DNA of 64,000 nt from Auanema rhodensis (Eukaryota; Nematoda; Chromadorea; Rhabditida; Rhabditidae): NCBI GenBank assembly GCA_964057225.1, contig OZ059894.1, positions 11,728,131-11,792,130 of the forward strand, written 5' to 3'. A program made the position numbers and the translations under genes. Under the pieces are notes generated by a model. The model saw only the letters and a list, made by a program, of their open reading frames with translations, made no database searches and had not been told where the DNA came from. Shown piece after piece: positions 44,100 through 57,670 of this stretch (positions are counted from its first letter, which is position 1; each line of letters opens with the position of its first letter).

Positions 44100-44219
44100 A
44101 AGCTTACGACACCCGGGATTCCCAAGCCGTCTCCGATCCAAGTACTAACCGGGCCCAACGTTGCTTGACTTGCCAGATCGGACGGGATGGCGTACTTTCA
44201 ACGTGGTATGGTCGTAAGC
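44100..44219 (-). rRNA. 5S: 5S rRNA, unit 16 copy a
   Basis: Full-length, copy-a flanks. Confidence 0.97.
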
Positions 44220-44459
44220 AATGTTATATTCTTCATTATCAGTTATATCACTCTAAATCTTGTTGTTAATAGTTAGGACCACAAAGAAAACAACAGGAAC
44301 AGTAACAAATGAAATGCCCAAACTTTACAGTGTTCGAGTTATTTACAGTATCTAAGACTACCTCTGTCGTGTTATTAGAGCAAACATTCGATTAACAACA
44401 ACTTTTTTTTAGTTATCAAAGCTTTTTTATTTCTTCAAAAAATTTCAAATAAAATATAA

Positions 44460-44579
44460 AAGCTTACGACACCCGGGATTCCCAAGCCGTCTCCGATCCA
44501 AGTACTAACCGGGCCCAACGTTGCTTGACTTGCCAGATCGGACGGGATGGCGTACTTTCAACGTGGTATGGTCGTAAGC
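44460..44579 (-). rRNA. 5S: 5S rRNA, unit 16 copy b
   Basis: Full-length, copy-b flanks. Confidence 0.97.
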
Positions 44580-44721
44580 AATGTCATATTCTTCATTATC
44601 AGTTATATCACTCTAAATCTTGTTGTTAATAGATACGACCACAAAGAAAACAACAGGAACAGTAACAATAACAAAAAAAATTTTTTTTTCACCTATGTGT
44701 CTAAAGGTTAGCCATGTATCC

Positions 44722-44769
<48 letters not shown>

Positions 44770-45951
44770 ACAGTAAAAAGTCCAATCAAGAGAGAAATTT
44801 TTTCAACACATAGTTGTTTTTTTTTTAAATATCATTGTTTTTCCTCATAACTCGGTTTAAACTCGTTCTAACCCGTTGAAATACGTCTAGAAAGTCTTTA
44901 TAACATGCATATGTATGATAGAACTTCATATTTATTGTAATAGAAAATTTTATTTTCAGACGTCTTGGTTAACAATGATATGTTTTACCCCCTTATAATT
45001 TTTATCATAATGTTCCTTATACGGAACGCTCAATGAAACTTGCTTCCAGAAAAATTTCTTTCTATTTTTTCTTCATATGTACGTAGATACTATAGAGAAC
45101 TATGATAGAAAACTTTAACATTCACGAAATCATCATTTCTCATTACGCTACGGAGGTTTAAAAAGCTGTGTTTTACCTTATAATAGACCGGAAAACCCTT
45201 GTGTTAAAACTGGACCGTTTTTACACATATAAAAATGTCCCGTATTCGGGACCCTAATGTAACTTTTGATTCCCTATATTTTTTTTCATGAAATTTACAA
45301 TCTACTGTAGAAAGAAGAATTATTTTTATAAAAACTGTAAATTTTTGAAAAATGAAAACAAAACGAAAACAAAAACAACTTTTTTTTGAACATTTTCTCA
45401 CACAAGGGTCCCCCCTTACCTACTTTTTTTCTCATTACTCGTTTCAACCTCATCCGATCACTCTGCAAACATGTTTAATCGTTCTAACTTGTTGAAATAC
45501 GTCTTAAAAGTCTAAACAACATGCATATGCATAATAGAAACCACCCGAATAGGCCCCCACGCACTAAACGAGATATATACATTACCAGTATAGTAATAGA
45601 ACACATATTGAAGATTAATTCGATAAGAACAATTTATTGACGTAGAGAATGTTTGTTCCGAAAAACTACAATATTAAACTATAAAAGTAACAAAAGCGTA
45701 GAGGCAGCAAAGACATGAATAAACATAAATGTAAATACAGAATTACCAGGTAGTACATAAGTATGACAAAAAATTATAAGAAAGCCATGAAAATAGAAGG
45801 TTTGTGAACAAATGAGAGGTACATCTTTGATCGTATAGTCATTTCTAAACCGTTCGTATGCTGCAGCATCGTCATAAGCGTCACTCAAGTTGAATTTCCA
45901 TGTGTACTACACGATTTTCATTCTTATTGTTACATTCTTTCCCTGAGGGAA

Positions 45952-46135
45952 TGGGCCGTTCCCGCCAGCAGTGCAAGAGCGGGTCGACCCGTGAGGTGGA
46001 GCTAGCAAGCCAGCATCTACCTCAAGTCTCAAAAATCGGTTAACCTTATTGTGAACCAATGGAACACATATCGAAGGTTAATTCGATAAGAACGATTACT
46101 ACACTTTGATCTTAGCCAAAAGGCCGAGAAGCGAT
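45952..46135 (-). ncRNA. U2: U2 snRNA, unit 16
   Basis: Uninterrupted. Confidence 0.95.
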
Positions 46136-46576
46136 ACAGCATAGCCATGAGTATCAAAGACATCAAGCAAATGTATCGTACTTGTTACGAGTGCACTCTC
46201 TCATTTGAATATAAAAGTGTGGTTTGACAATCTTGACTGTACAGGTCATAAATGGCTCATATAAACTGTGGATTTACTCAACTTTTGGACTTATTTTTTT
46301 CTTATTCGAAGCGCTGCACTTTTTTCTATTCTTTTTATTCAAATACTTGTATATAGTTTTATATGTACGGTTGCAAAGTTTCCGAATATTTTATATATTT
46401 TTATACAATAATTAGGAGAAGGTTAATACAATGAAATCTCCCAACTTTACAGTGTTTGTATTGCTTACAGTATCTAGAACAACCACTCTTGTAATATTAG
46501 AGCACATATCAATCAACAACTTTTTCTAGTTATCAAAGCTTTTTTATTTCTTCAAGATATTTCAAATAAAATATAA

Positions 46577-46696
46577 AAGCTTACGACACCCGGGATTCCC
46601 AAGCCGTCTCCGATCCAAGTACTAACCGGGCCCAACGTTGCTTGACTTGCCAGATCGGACGGGATGGCGTACTTTCAACGTGGTATGGTCGTAAGC
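46577..46696 (-). rRNA. 5S: 5S rRNA, unit 17 copy a
   Basis: Full-length, copy-a flanks. Confidence 0.97.
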
Positions 46697-46936
46697 AATG
46701 TTATATTCTTCATTATCAGTTATATCACTCTAAATCTTGTTGTTAATAGTTAGGACCACAAAGAAAACAACAGGAACAGTAACAAATGAAATGCCCAAAC
46801 TTTACAGTGTTCGAGTTATTTACAGTATCTAAGACTACCTCTGTCGTGTTATTAGAGCAAACATTCGATTAACAACAACTTTTTTTTAGTTATCAAAGCT
46901 TTTTTATTTCTTCAAAAAATTTCAAATAAAATATAA

Positions 46937-47056
46937 AAGCTTACGACACCCGGGATTCCCAAGCCGTCTCCGATCCAAGTACTAACCGGGCCCAACGTTG
47001 CTTGACTTGCCAGATCGGACGGGATGGCGTACTTTCAACGTGGTATGGTCGTAAGC
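46937..47056 (-). rRNA. 5S: 5S rRNA, unit 17 copy b
   Basis: Full-length, copy-b flanks. Confidence 0.97.
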
Positions 47057-47198
47057 AATGTCATATTCTTCATTATCAGTTATATCACTCTAAATCTTGT
47101 TGTTAATAGATACGACCACAAAGAAAACAACAGGAACAGTAACAATAACAAAAAAAATTTTTTTTTCACCTATGTGTCTAAAGGTTAGCCATGTATCC

Positions 47199-47248
<50 letters not shown>

Positions 47249-48430
47249 ACAGTAAAAAGTCCAATCAAGAGAGAAATTTTTTCAACACATAGTTGTTTTT
47301 TTTTTAAATATCATTGTTTTTCCTCATAACTCGGTTTAAACTCGTTCTAACCCGTTGAAATACGTCTAGAAAGTCTTTATAACATGCATATGTATGATAG
47401 AACTTCATATTTATTGTAATAGAAAATTTTATTTTCAGACGTCTTGGTTAACAATGATATGTTTTACCCCCTTATAATTTTTATCATAATGTTCCTTATA
47501 CGGAACGCTCAATGAAACTTGCTTCCAGAAAAATTTCTTTCTATTTTTTCTTCATATGTACGTAGATACTATAGAGAACTATGATAGAAAACTTTAACAT
47601 TTACGAAATCATCATTTCTCATTACGCTACGGAGGTTTAAAAAGCTGTGTTTTACCTTATAATAGACCGGAAAACCCTTGTGTTAAAACTGGACCGTTTT
47701 TACACATATAAAAATGTCCCGTATTCGGGACCCTAATGTAACTTTTGATTCCCTATATTTTTTTTCATGAAATTTACAATCTACTGTAGAAAGAAGAATT
47801 ATTTTTATAAAAACTGTAAATTTTTGAAAAATGAAAACAAAACGAAAACAAAAACAACTTTTTTTTGAACATTTTCTCACACAAGGGTCCCCCCTTACCT
47901 ACTTTTTTTCTCATTACTCGTTTCAACCTCATCCGATCACTCTGCAAACATGTTTAATCGTTCTAACTTGTTGAAATACGTCTTAAAAGTCTAAACAACA
48001 TGCATATGCATAATAGAAACCACCCGAATAGGCCCCCACGCACTAAACGAGATATATACATTACCAGTATAGTAATAGAACACATATTGAAGATTAATTC
48101 GATAAGAACAATTTATTGACGTAGAGAATGTTTGTTCCGAAAAACTACAATATTAAACTATAAAAGTAACAAAAGCGTAGAGGCAGCAAAGACATGAATA
48201 AACATAAATGTAAATACAGAATTACCAGGTAGTACATAAGTATGACAAAAAATTATAAGAAAGCCATGAAAATAGAAGGTTTGTGAACAAATGAGAGGTA
48301 CATCTTTGATCGTATAGTCATTTCTAAACCGTTCGTATGCTGCAGCATCGTCATAAGCGTCACTCAAGTTGAATTTCCATGTGTACTACACGATTTTCAT
48401 TCTTATTGTTACATTCTTTCCCTGAGGGAA

Positions 48431-48614
48431 TGGGCCGTTCCCGCCAGCAGTGCAAGAGCGGGTCGACCCGTGAGGTGGAGCTAGCAAGCCAGCATCTACC
48501 TCAAGTCTCAAAAATCGGTTAACCTTATTGTGAACCAATGGAACACATATCGAAGGTTAATTCGATAAGAACGATTACTACACTTTGATCTTAGCCAAAA
48601 GGCCGAGAAGCGAT
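48431..48614 (-). ncRNA. U2: U2 snRNA, unit 17
   Basis: Uninterrupted. Its upstream region has a single change at 48619, five bases before the start. Confidence 0.94.
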
Positions 48615-49055
48615 ACAGAATAGCCATGAGTATCAAAGACATCAAGCAAATGTATCGTACTTGTTACGAGTGCACTCTCTCATTTGAATATAAAAGTGTG
48701 GTTTGACAATCTTGACTGTACAGGTCATAAATGGCTCATATAAACTGTGGATTTACTCAACTTTTGGACTTATTTTTTTCTTATTCGAAGCGCTGCACTT
48801 TTTTCTATTCTTTTTATTCAAATACTTGTATATAGTTTTATATGTACGGTTGCAAAGTTTCCGAATATTTTATATATTTTTATACAATAATTAGGAGAAG
48901 GTTAATACAATGAAATCTCCCAACTTTACAGTGTTTGTATTGCTTACAGTATCTAGAACAACCACTCTTGTAATATTAGAGCACATATCAATCAACAACT
49001 TTTTCTAGTTATCAAAGCTTTTTTATTTCTTCAAGATATTTCAAATAAAATATAA

Positions 49056-49175
49056 AAGCTTACGACACCCGGGATTCCCAAGCCGTCTCCGATCCAAGTA
49101 CTAACCGGGCCCAACGTTGCTTGACTTGCCAGATCGGACGGGATGGCGTACTTTCAACGTGGTATGGTCGTAAGC
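49056..49175 (-). rRNA. 5S: 5S rRNA, unit 18 copy a
   Basis: Full-length, copy-a flanks. Confidence 0.97.
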
Positions 49176-49415
49176 AATGTTATATTCTTCATTATCAGTT
49201 ATATCACTCTAAATCTTGTTGTTAATAGTTAGGACCACAAAGAAAACAACAGGAACAGTAACAAATGAAATGCCCAAACTTTACAGTGTTCGAGTTATTT
49301 ACAGTATCTAAGACTACCTCTGTCGTGTTATTAGAGCAAACATTCGATTAACAACAACTTTTTTTTAGTTATCAAAGCTTTTTTATTTCTTCAAAAAATT
49401 TCAAATAAAATATAA

Positions 49416-49535
49416 AAGCTTACGACACCCGGGATTCCCAAGCCGTCTCCGATCCAAGTACTAACCGGGCCCAACGTTGCTTGACTTGCCAGATCGGACG
49501 GGATGGCGTACTTTCAACGTGGTATGGTCGTAAGC
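49416..49535 (-). rRNA. 5S: 5S rRNA, unit 18 copy b
   Basis: Full-length, copy-b flanks. Confidence 0.97.
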
Positions 49536-49690
49536 AATGTCATATTCTTCATTATCAGTTATATCACTCTAAATCTTGTTGTTAATAGATACGACCACAA
49601 AGAAAACAACAGGAACAGTAACAATAACAAAAAAAATTTTTTTTTCACCTATGTGTCTAAAGGTTAGCCATGTATCCGTTTATATATATA

Positions 49691-50387
49691 CAGTCCTGTG
49701 CGAAATAGTTGGGACACTCACTAGAATCCCTTATACCTTCTCAGACAAACTACAAAAAATCAGAAAAAATATATTTTGAGTGTTAAAAAATGATAATGAA
49801 CTTAGAAAAAATTTAAAAAAATCAAAAAATTATGTTTAAAAGTATTTTCCGGAGTCTCCGAAATTTTCATAAACTGCTTGAAGTCTTCTTTTTTGAATTT
49901 CAGAAGTTTCATCAAGACTTCAGAAACAATTTTTTTATAGAATGTTAGGAGTACACTAAACGTCATTTTTTCTTTTGAACGGGAGAATTTGGTTGTATGT
50001 TAACCAAGTTATCTTCATAGATATTCAGTAAGATTCAGATGCTGAAGCTTACTTGTTTGAAGCTATGCCATAGGAAAAACTTAGTTATTGATTGAGCTTT
50101 GTGCTAAGAATCATTTTAGAATATTTTTTAATGAATTAACATGTTCCTAATCTCAAATTTTGTTAAATCAAAAGGGATTATTCAAAATAGTTAAAAAACA
50201 CTAAATTTCCTTATAAATTTAGAAAACAATATTGAAATCAGTTTTAGTTATATTAACATATATTTTGACTGAATATAAACTATATGAACTCGCAAAATTT
50301 TTGAAATTAAAAAAAAATTTTTTTTGTAGTTTGAAGGGGTTTTCTGGGGCCTCTAACATAGGGGTGTCCCAACTATTTCGCACAGGA

Positions 50388-50390
<3 letters not shown>
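49691..50390. mobile_element. Tc1/mariner-type MITE (copy 2)
   Basis: Same 700-bp element, orientation and site within the TA tract as copy 1, exactly 8133 bp away. It is a product of the segmental duplication, not a second transposition. Confidence 0.92.
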
Positions 50391-50425
<35 letters not shown>

Positions 50426-51607
50426 ACAGTAAAAAGTCCAATCAAGAGAGAAATTTTTTCAACACATAGTTGTTTTTTTTTTAAATATCATTGTTTTTCC
50501 TCATAACTCGGTTTAAACTCGTTCTAACCCGTTGAAATACGTCTAGAAAGTCTTTATAACATGCATATGTATGATAGAACTTCATATTTATTGTAATAGA
50601 AAATTTTATTTTCAGACGTCTTGGTTAACAATGATATGTTTTACCCCCTTATAATTTTTATCATAATGTTCCTTATACGGAACGCTCAATGAAACTTGCT
50701 TCCAGAAAAATTTCTTTCTATTTTTTCTTCATATGTACGTAGATACTATAGAGAACTATGATAGAAAACTTTAACATTTACGAAATCATCATTTCTCATT
50801 ACGCTACGGAGGTTTAAAAAGCTGTGTTTTACCTTATAATAGACCGGAAAACCCTTGTGTTAAAACTGGACCGTTTTTACACATATAAAAATGTCCCGTA
50901 TTCGGGACCCTAATGTAACTTTTGATTCCCTATATTTTTTTTCATGAAATTTACAATCTACTGTAGAAAGAAGAATTATTTTTATAAAAACTGTAAATTT
51001 TTGAAAAATGAAAACAAAACGAAAACAAAAACAACTTTTTTTTGAACATTTTCTCACACAAGGGTCCCCCCTTACCTACTTTTTTTCTCATTACTCGTTT
51101 CAACCTCATCCGATCACTCTGCAAACATGTTTAATCGTTCTAACTTGTTGAAATACGTCTTAAAAGTCTAAACAACATGCATATGCATAATAGAAACCAC
51201 CCGAATAGGCCCCCACGCACTAAACGAGATATATACATTACCAGTATAGTAATAGAACACATATTGAAGATTAATTCGATAAGAACAATTTATTGACGTA
51301 GAGAATGTTTGTTCCGAAAAACTACAATATTAAACTATAAAAGTAACAAAAGCGTAGAGGCAGCAAAGACATGAATAAACATAAATGTAAATACAGAATT
51401 ACCAGGTAGTACATAAGTATGACAAAAAATTATAAGAAAGCCATGAAAATAGAAGGTTTGTGAACAAATGAGAGGTACATCTTTGATCGTATAGTCATTT
51501 CTAAACCGTTCGTATGCTGCAGCATCGTCATAAGCGTCACTCAAGTTGAATTTCCATGTGTACTACACGATTTTCATTCTTATTGTTACATTCTTTCCCT
51601 GAGGGAA

Positions 51608-51791
51608 TGGGCCGTTCCCGCCAGCAGTGGAAGAGCGGGTCGACCCGTGAGGTGGAGCTAGCAAGCCAGCATCTACCTCAAGTCTCAAAAATCGGTTAAC
51701 CTTATTGTGAACCAATGGAACACATATCGAAGGTTAATTCGATAAGAACGATTACTACACTTTGATCTTAGCCAAAAGGCCGAGAAGCGAT
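51608..51791 (-). ncRNA. U2: U2 snRNA, unit 18 (variant in 3' domain)
   Basis: Uninterrupted but with c to g at 51630, so RNA nucleotide 162 changes from G to C and TTGCACTGC becomes TTCCACTGC. By analogy with other U2 RNAs this is the stem-loop IV loop bound by U2B''/U2A'. No other U2 copy in the window shows it. Confidence 0.92.
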
Positions 51792-52232
51792 ACAGCATAG
51801 CCATGAGTATCAAAGACATCAAGCAAATGTATCGTACTTGTTACGAGTGCACTCTCTCATTTGAATATAAAAGTGTGGTTTGACAATCTTGACTGTACAG
51901 GTCATAAATGGCTCATATAAACTGTGGATTTACTCAACTTTTGGACTTATTTTTTTCTTATTCGAAGCGCTGCACTTTTTTCTATTCTTTTTATTCAAAT
52001 ACTTGTATATAGTTTTATATGTACGGTTGCAAAGTTTCCGAATATTTTATATATTTTTATACAATAATTAGGAGAAGGTTAATACAATGAAATCTCCCAA
52101 CTTTACAGTGTTTGTATTGCTTACAGTATCTAGAACAACCACTCTTGTAATATTAGAGCACATATCAATCAACAACTTTTTCTAGTTATCAAAGCTTTTT
52201 TATTTCTTCAAGATATTTCAAATAAAATATAA

Positions 52233-52352
52233 AAGCTTACGACACCCGGGATTCCCAAGCCGTCTCCGATCCAAGTACTAACCGGGCCCAACGTTGCTTG
52301 ACTTGCCAGATCGGACGGGATGGCGTACTTTCAACGTGGTATGGTCGTAAGC
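52233..52352 (-). rRNA. 5S: 5S rRNA, unit 19 copy a
   Basis: Full-length, copy-a flanks. Confidence 0.97.
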
Positions 52353-52592
52353 AATGTTATATTCTTCATTATCAGTTATATCACTCTAAATCTTGTTGTT
52401 AATAGTTAGGACCACAAAGAAAACAACAGGAACAGTAACAAATGAAATGCCCAAACTTTACAGTGTTCGAGTTATTTACAGTATCTAAGACTACCTCTGT
52501 CGTGTTATTAGAGCAAACATTCGATTAACAACAACTTTTTTTTAGTTATCAAAGCTTTTTTATTTCTTCAAAAAATTTCAAATAAAATATAA

Positions 52593-52712
52593 AAGCTTAC
52601 GACACCCGGGATTCCCAAGCCGTCTCCGATCCAAGTACTAACCGGGCCCAACGTTGCTTGACTTGCCAGATCGGACGGGATGGCGTACTTTCAACGTGGT
52701 ATGGTCGTAAGC
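52593..52712 (-). rRNA. 5S: 5S rRNA, unit 19 copy b
   Basis: Full-length, copy-b flanks. Confidence 0.97.
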
Positions 52713-52854
52713 AATGTCATATTCTTCATTATCAGTTATATCACTCTAAATCTTGTTGTTAATAGATACGACCACAAAGAAAACAACAGGAACAGTAACA
52801 ATAACAAAAAAAATTTTTTTTTCACCTATGTGTCTAAAGGTTAGCCATGTATCC

Positions 52855-52902
<48 letters not shown>

Positions 52903-54084
52903 ACAGTAAAAAGTCCAATCAAGAGAGAAATTTTTTCAACACATAGTTGTTTTTTTTTAAAATATCATTGTTTTTCCTCATAACTCGGTTTAAACTCGTT
53001 CTAACCCGTTGAAATACGTCTAGAAAGTCTTTATAACATGCATATGTATGATAGAACTTCATATTTATTGTAATAGAAAATTTTATTTTCAGACGTCTTG
53101 GTTAACAATGATATGTTTTACCCCCTTATAATTTTTATCATAATGTTCCTTATACGGAACGCTCAATGAAACTTGCTTCCAGAAAAATTTCTTTCTATTT
53201 TTTCTTCATATGTACGTAGATACTATAGAGAACTATGATAGAAAACTTTAACATTCACGAAATCATCATTTCTCATTACGCTACGGAGGTTTAAAAAGCT
53301 GTGTTTTACCTTATAATAGACCGGAAAACCCTTGTGTTAAAACTGGACCGTTTTTACACATATAAAAATGTCCCGTATTCGGGACCCTAATGTAACTTTT
53401 GATTCCCTATATTTTTTTTCATGAAATTTACAATCTACTGTAGAAAGAAGAATTATTTTTATAAAAACTGTAAATTTTTGAAAAATGAAAACAAAACGAA
53501 AACAAAAACAACTTTTTTTTGAACATTTTCTCACACAAGGGTCCCCCCTTACCTACTTTTTTTCTCATTACTCGTTTCAACCTCATCCGATCACTCTGCA
53601 AACATGTTTAATCGTTCTAACTTGTTGAAATACGTCTTAAAAGTCTAAACAACATGCATATGCATAATAGAAACCACCCGAATAGGCCCCCACGCACTAA
53701 ACGAGATATATACATTACCAGTATAGTAATAGAACACATATTGAAGATTAATTCGATAAGAACAATTTATTGACGTAGAGAATGTTTGTTCCGAAAAACT
53801 ACAATATTAAACTATAAAAGTAACAAAAGCGTAGAGGCAGCAAAGACATGAATAAACATAAATGTAAATACAGAATTACCAGGTAGTACATAAGTATGAC
53901 AAAAAATTATAAGAAAGCCATGAAAATAGAAGGTTTGTGAACAAATGAGAGGTACATCTTTGATCGTATAGTCATTTCTAAACCGTTCGTATGCTGCAGC
54001 ATCGTCATAAGCGTCACTCAAGTTGAATTTCCATGTGTACTACACGATTTTCATTCTTATTGTTACATTCTTTCCCTGAGGGAA

Positions 54085-54268
54085 TGGGCCGTTCCCGCCA
54101 GCAGTGCAAGAGCGGGTCGACCCGTGAGGTGGAGCTAGCAAGCCAGCATCTACCTCAAGTCTCAAAAATCGGTTAACCTTATTGTGAACCAATGGAACAC
54201 ATATCGAAGGTTAATTCGATAAGAACGATTACTACACTTTGATCTTAGCCAAAAGGCCGAGAAGCGAT
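54085..54268 (-). ncRNA. U2: U2 snRNA, unit 19
   Basis: Uninterrupted. Confidence 0.95.
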
Positions 54269-54709
54269 ACAGCATAGCCATGAGTATCAAAGACATCAAG
54301 CAAATGTATCGTACTTGTTACGAGTGCACTCTCTCATTTGAATATAAAAGTGTGGTTTGACAATCTTGACTGTACAGGTCATAAATGGCTCATATAAACT
54401 GTGGATTTACTCAACTTTTGGACTTATTTTTTTCTTATTCGAAGCGCTGCACTTTTTTCTATTCTTTTTATTCAAATACTTGTATATAGTTTTATATGTA
54501 CGGTTGCAAAGTTTCCGAATATTTTATATATTTTTATACAATAATTAGGAGAAGGTTAATACAATGAAATCTCCCAACTTTACAGTGTTTGTATTGCTTA
54601 CAGTATCTAGAACAACCACTCTTGTAATATTAGAGCACATATCAATCAACAACTTTTTCTAGTTATCAAAGCTTTTTTATTTCTTCAAGATATTTCAAAT
54701 AAAATATAA

Positions 54710-54829
54710 AAGCTTACGACACCCGGGATTCCCAAGCCGTCTCCGATCCAAGTACTAACCGGGCCCAACGTTGCTTGACTTGCCAGATCGGACGGGATGG
54801 CGTACTTTCAACGTGGTATGGTCGTAAGC
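54710..54829 (-). rRNA. 5S: 5S rRNA, unit 20 copy a
   Basis: Full-length, copy-a flanks. Confidence 0.97.
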
Positions 54830-55069
54830 AATGTTATATTCTTCATTATCAGTTATATCACTCTAAATCTTGTTGTTAATAGTTAGGACCACAAAGAAAA
54901 CAACAGGAACAGTAACAAATGAAATGCCCAAACTTTACAGTGTTCGAGTTATTTACAGTATCTAAGACTACCTCTGTCGTGTTATTAGAGCAAACATTCG
55001 ATTAACAACAACTTTTTTTTAGTTATCAAAGCTTTTTTATTTCTTCAAAAAATTTCAAATAAAATATAA

Positions 55070-55189
55070 AAGCTTACGACACCCGGGATTCCCAAGCCGT
55101 CTCCGATCCAAGTACTAACCGGGCCCAACGTTGCTTGACTTGCCAGATCGGACGGGATGGCGTACTTTCAACGTGGTATGGTCGTAAGC
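55070..55189 (-). rRNA. 5S: 5S rRNA, unit 20 copy b
   Basis: Full-length, copy-b flanks. Confidence 0.97.
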
Positions 55190-55331
55190 AATGTCATATT
55201 CTTCATTATCAGTTATATCACTCTAAATCTTGTTGTTAATAGATACGACCACAAAGAAAACAACAGGAACAGTAACAATAACAAAAAAAATTTTTTTTTC
55301 ACCTATGTGTCTAAAGGTTAGCCATGTATCC

Positions 55332-55383
<52 letters not shown>

Positions 55384-56565
55384 ACAGTAAAAAGTCCAAT
55401 CAAGAGAGAAATTTTTTCAACACATAGTTTTTTTTTTTTTAAATATCATTGTTTTTCCTCATAACTCGGTTTAAACTCGTTCTAACCCGTTGAAATACGT
55501 CTAGAAAGTCTTTATAACATGCATATGTATGATAGAACTTCATATTTATTGTAATAGAAAATTTTATTTTCAGACGTCTTGGTTAACAATGATATGTTTT
55601 ACCCCCTTATAATTTTTATCATAATGTTCCTTATACGGAACGCTCAATGAAACTTGCTTCCAGAAAAATTTCTTTCTATTTTTTCTTCATATGTACGTAG
55701 ATACTATAGAGAACTATGATAGAAAACTTTAACATTCACGAAATCATCATTTCTCATTACGCTACGGAGGTTTAAAAAGCTGTGTTTTACCTTATAATAG
55801 ACCGGAAAACCCTTGTGTTAAAACTGGACCGTTTTTACACATATAAAAATGTCCCGTATTCGGGACCCTAATGTAACTTTTGATTCCCTATATTTTTTTT
55901 CATGAAATTTACAATCTACTGTAGAAAGAAGAATTATTTTTATAAAAACTGTAAATTTTTGAAAAATGAAAACAAAACGAAAACAAAAACAACTTTTTTT
56001 TGAACATTTTCTCACACAAGGGTCCCCCCTTACCTACTTTTTTTCTCATTACTCGTTTCAACCTCATCCGATCACTCTGCAAACATGTTTAATCGTTCTA
56101 ACTTGTTGAAATACGTCTTAAAAGTCTAAACAACATGCATATGCATAATAGAAACCACCCGAATAGGCCCCCACGCACTAAACGAGATATATACATTACC
56201 AGTATAGTAATAGAACACATATTGAAGATTAATTCGATAAGAACAATTTATTGACGTAGAGAATGTTTGTTCCGAAAAACTACAATATTAAACTATAAAA
56301 GTAACAAAAGCGTAGAGGCAGCAAAGACATGAATAAACATAAATGTAAATACAGAATTACCAGGTAGTACATAAGTATGACAAAAAATTATAAGAAAGCC
56401 ATGAAAATAGAAGGTTTGTGAACAAATGAGAGGTACATCTTTGATCGTATAGTCATTTCTAAACCGTTCGTATGCTGCAGCATCGTCATAAGCGTCACTC
56501 AAGTTGAATTTCCATGTGTACTACACGATTTTCATTCTTATTGTTACATTCTTTCCCTGAGGGAA

Positions 56566-56749
56566 TGGGCCGTTCCCGCCAGCAGTGCAAGAGCGGGTCG
56601 ACCCGTGAGGTGGAGCTAGCAAGCCAGCATCTACCTCAAGTCTCAAAAATCGGTTAACCTTATTGTGAACCAATGGAACACATATCGAAGGTTAATTCGA
56701 TAAGAACGATTACTACACTTTGATCTTAGCCAAAAGGCCGAGAAGCGAT
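56566..56749 (-). ncRNA. U2: U2 snRNA, unit 20
   Basis: Uninterrupted. Confidence 0.95.
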
Positions 56750-57190
56750 ACAGCATAGCCATGAGTATCAAAGACATCAAGCAAATGTATCGTACTTGTT
56801 ACGAGTGCACTCTCTCATTTGAATATAAAAGTGTGGTTTGACAATCTTGACTGTACAGGTCATAAATGGCTCATATAAACTGTGGATTTACTCAACTTTT
56901 GGACTTATTTTTTTCTTATTCGAAGCGCTGCACTTTTTTCTATTCTTTTTATTCAAATACTTGTATATAGTTTTATATGTACGGTTGCAAAGTTTCCGAA
57001 TATTTTATATATTTTTATACAATAATTAGGAGAAGGTTAATACAATGAAATCTCCCAACTTTACAGTGTTTGTATTGCTTACAGTATCTAGAACAACCAC
57101 TCTTGTAATATTAGAGCACATATCAATCAACAACTTTTTCTAGTTATCAAAGCTTTTTTATTTCTTCAAGATATTTCAAATAAAATATAA

Positions 57191-57310
57191 AAGCTTACGA
57201 CACCCGGGATTCCCAAGCCGTCTCCGATCCAAGTACTAACCGGGCCCAACGTTGCTTGACTTGCCAGATCGGACGGGATGGCGTACTTTCAACGTGGTAT
57301 GGTCGTAAGC
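57191..57310 (-). rRNA. 5S: 5S rRNA, unit 21 copy a
   Basis: Full-length, copy-a flanks. Confidence 0.97.
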
Positions 57311-57550
57311 AATGTTATATTCTTCATTATCAGTTATATCACTCTAAATCTTGTTGTTAATAGTTAGGACCACAAAGAAAACAACAGGAACAGTAACAAA
57401 TGAAATGCCCAAACTTTACAGTGTTCGAGTTATTTACAGTATCTAAGACTACCTCTGTCGTGTTATTAGAGCAAACATTCGATTAACAACAACTTTTTTT
57501 TAGTTATCAAAGCTTTTTTATTTCTTCAAAAAATTTCAAATAAAATATAA

Positions 57551-57670
57551 AAGCTTACGACACCCGGGATTCCCAAGCCGTCTCCGATCCAAGTACTAAC
57601 CGGGCCCAACGTTGCTTGACTTGCCAGATCGGACGGGATGGCGTACTTTCAACGTGGTATGGTCGTAAGC
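57551..57670 (-). rRNA. 5S: 5S rRNA, unit 21 copy b
   Basis: Full-length, copy-b flanks. Confidence 0.97.

Larger units (their letters stand above)
43659..46135 (-). repeat. Array unit 16 (2477 bp)
   Basis: TA tract 44725-44767 (43 nt). Fossil U2 fragment at 45594-45634. Confidence 0.9.
46136..48614 (-). repeat. Array unit 17 (2479 bp)
   Basis: TA tract 47202-47246 (45 nt). C-to-T marker at 47602. Fossil U2 fragment at 48073-48113. Confidence 0.9.
43659..51791 (-). repeat. Higher-order repeat, copy 2 (8133 bp, three units)
   Basis: Same length and markers as 35526-43658. I noticed two differences from copy 1: c to a at 48619 (U2 upstream) and c to g at 51630 (inside U2), so the duplication is recent. 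Unit 19 (2477 bp) may begin a third round that lacks the MITE-bearing unit. Confidence 0.93.
48615..51791 (-). repeat. Array unit 18 (3177 bp; carries MITE)
   Basis: The TA tract is split into 49681-49690 and 50391-50423. C-to-T marker at 50779. Fossil U2 fragment at 51250-51290. Confidence 0.9.
51792..54268 (-). repeat. Array unit 19 (2477 bp)
   Basis: TA tract 52858-52900 (43 nt). T-to-A in the T run at 52959, as in unit 3. Fossil U2 fragment at 53727-53767. Confidence 0.9.
54269..56749 (-). repeat. Array unit 20 (2481 bp)
   Basis: TA tract 55335-55381 (47 nt). T run without its internal G (near 55430), as in unit 5. Fossil U2 fragment at 56208-56248. Confidence 0.9.
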
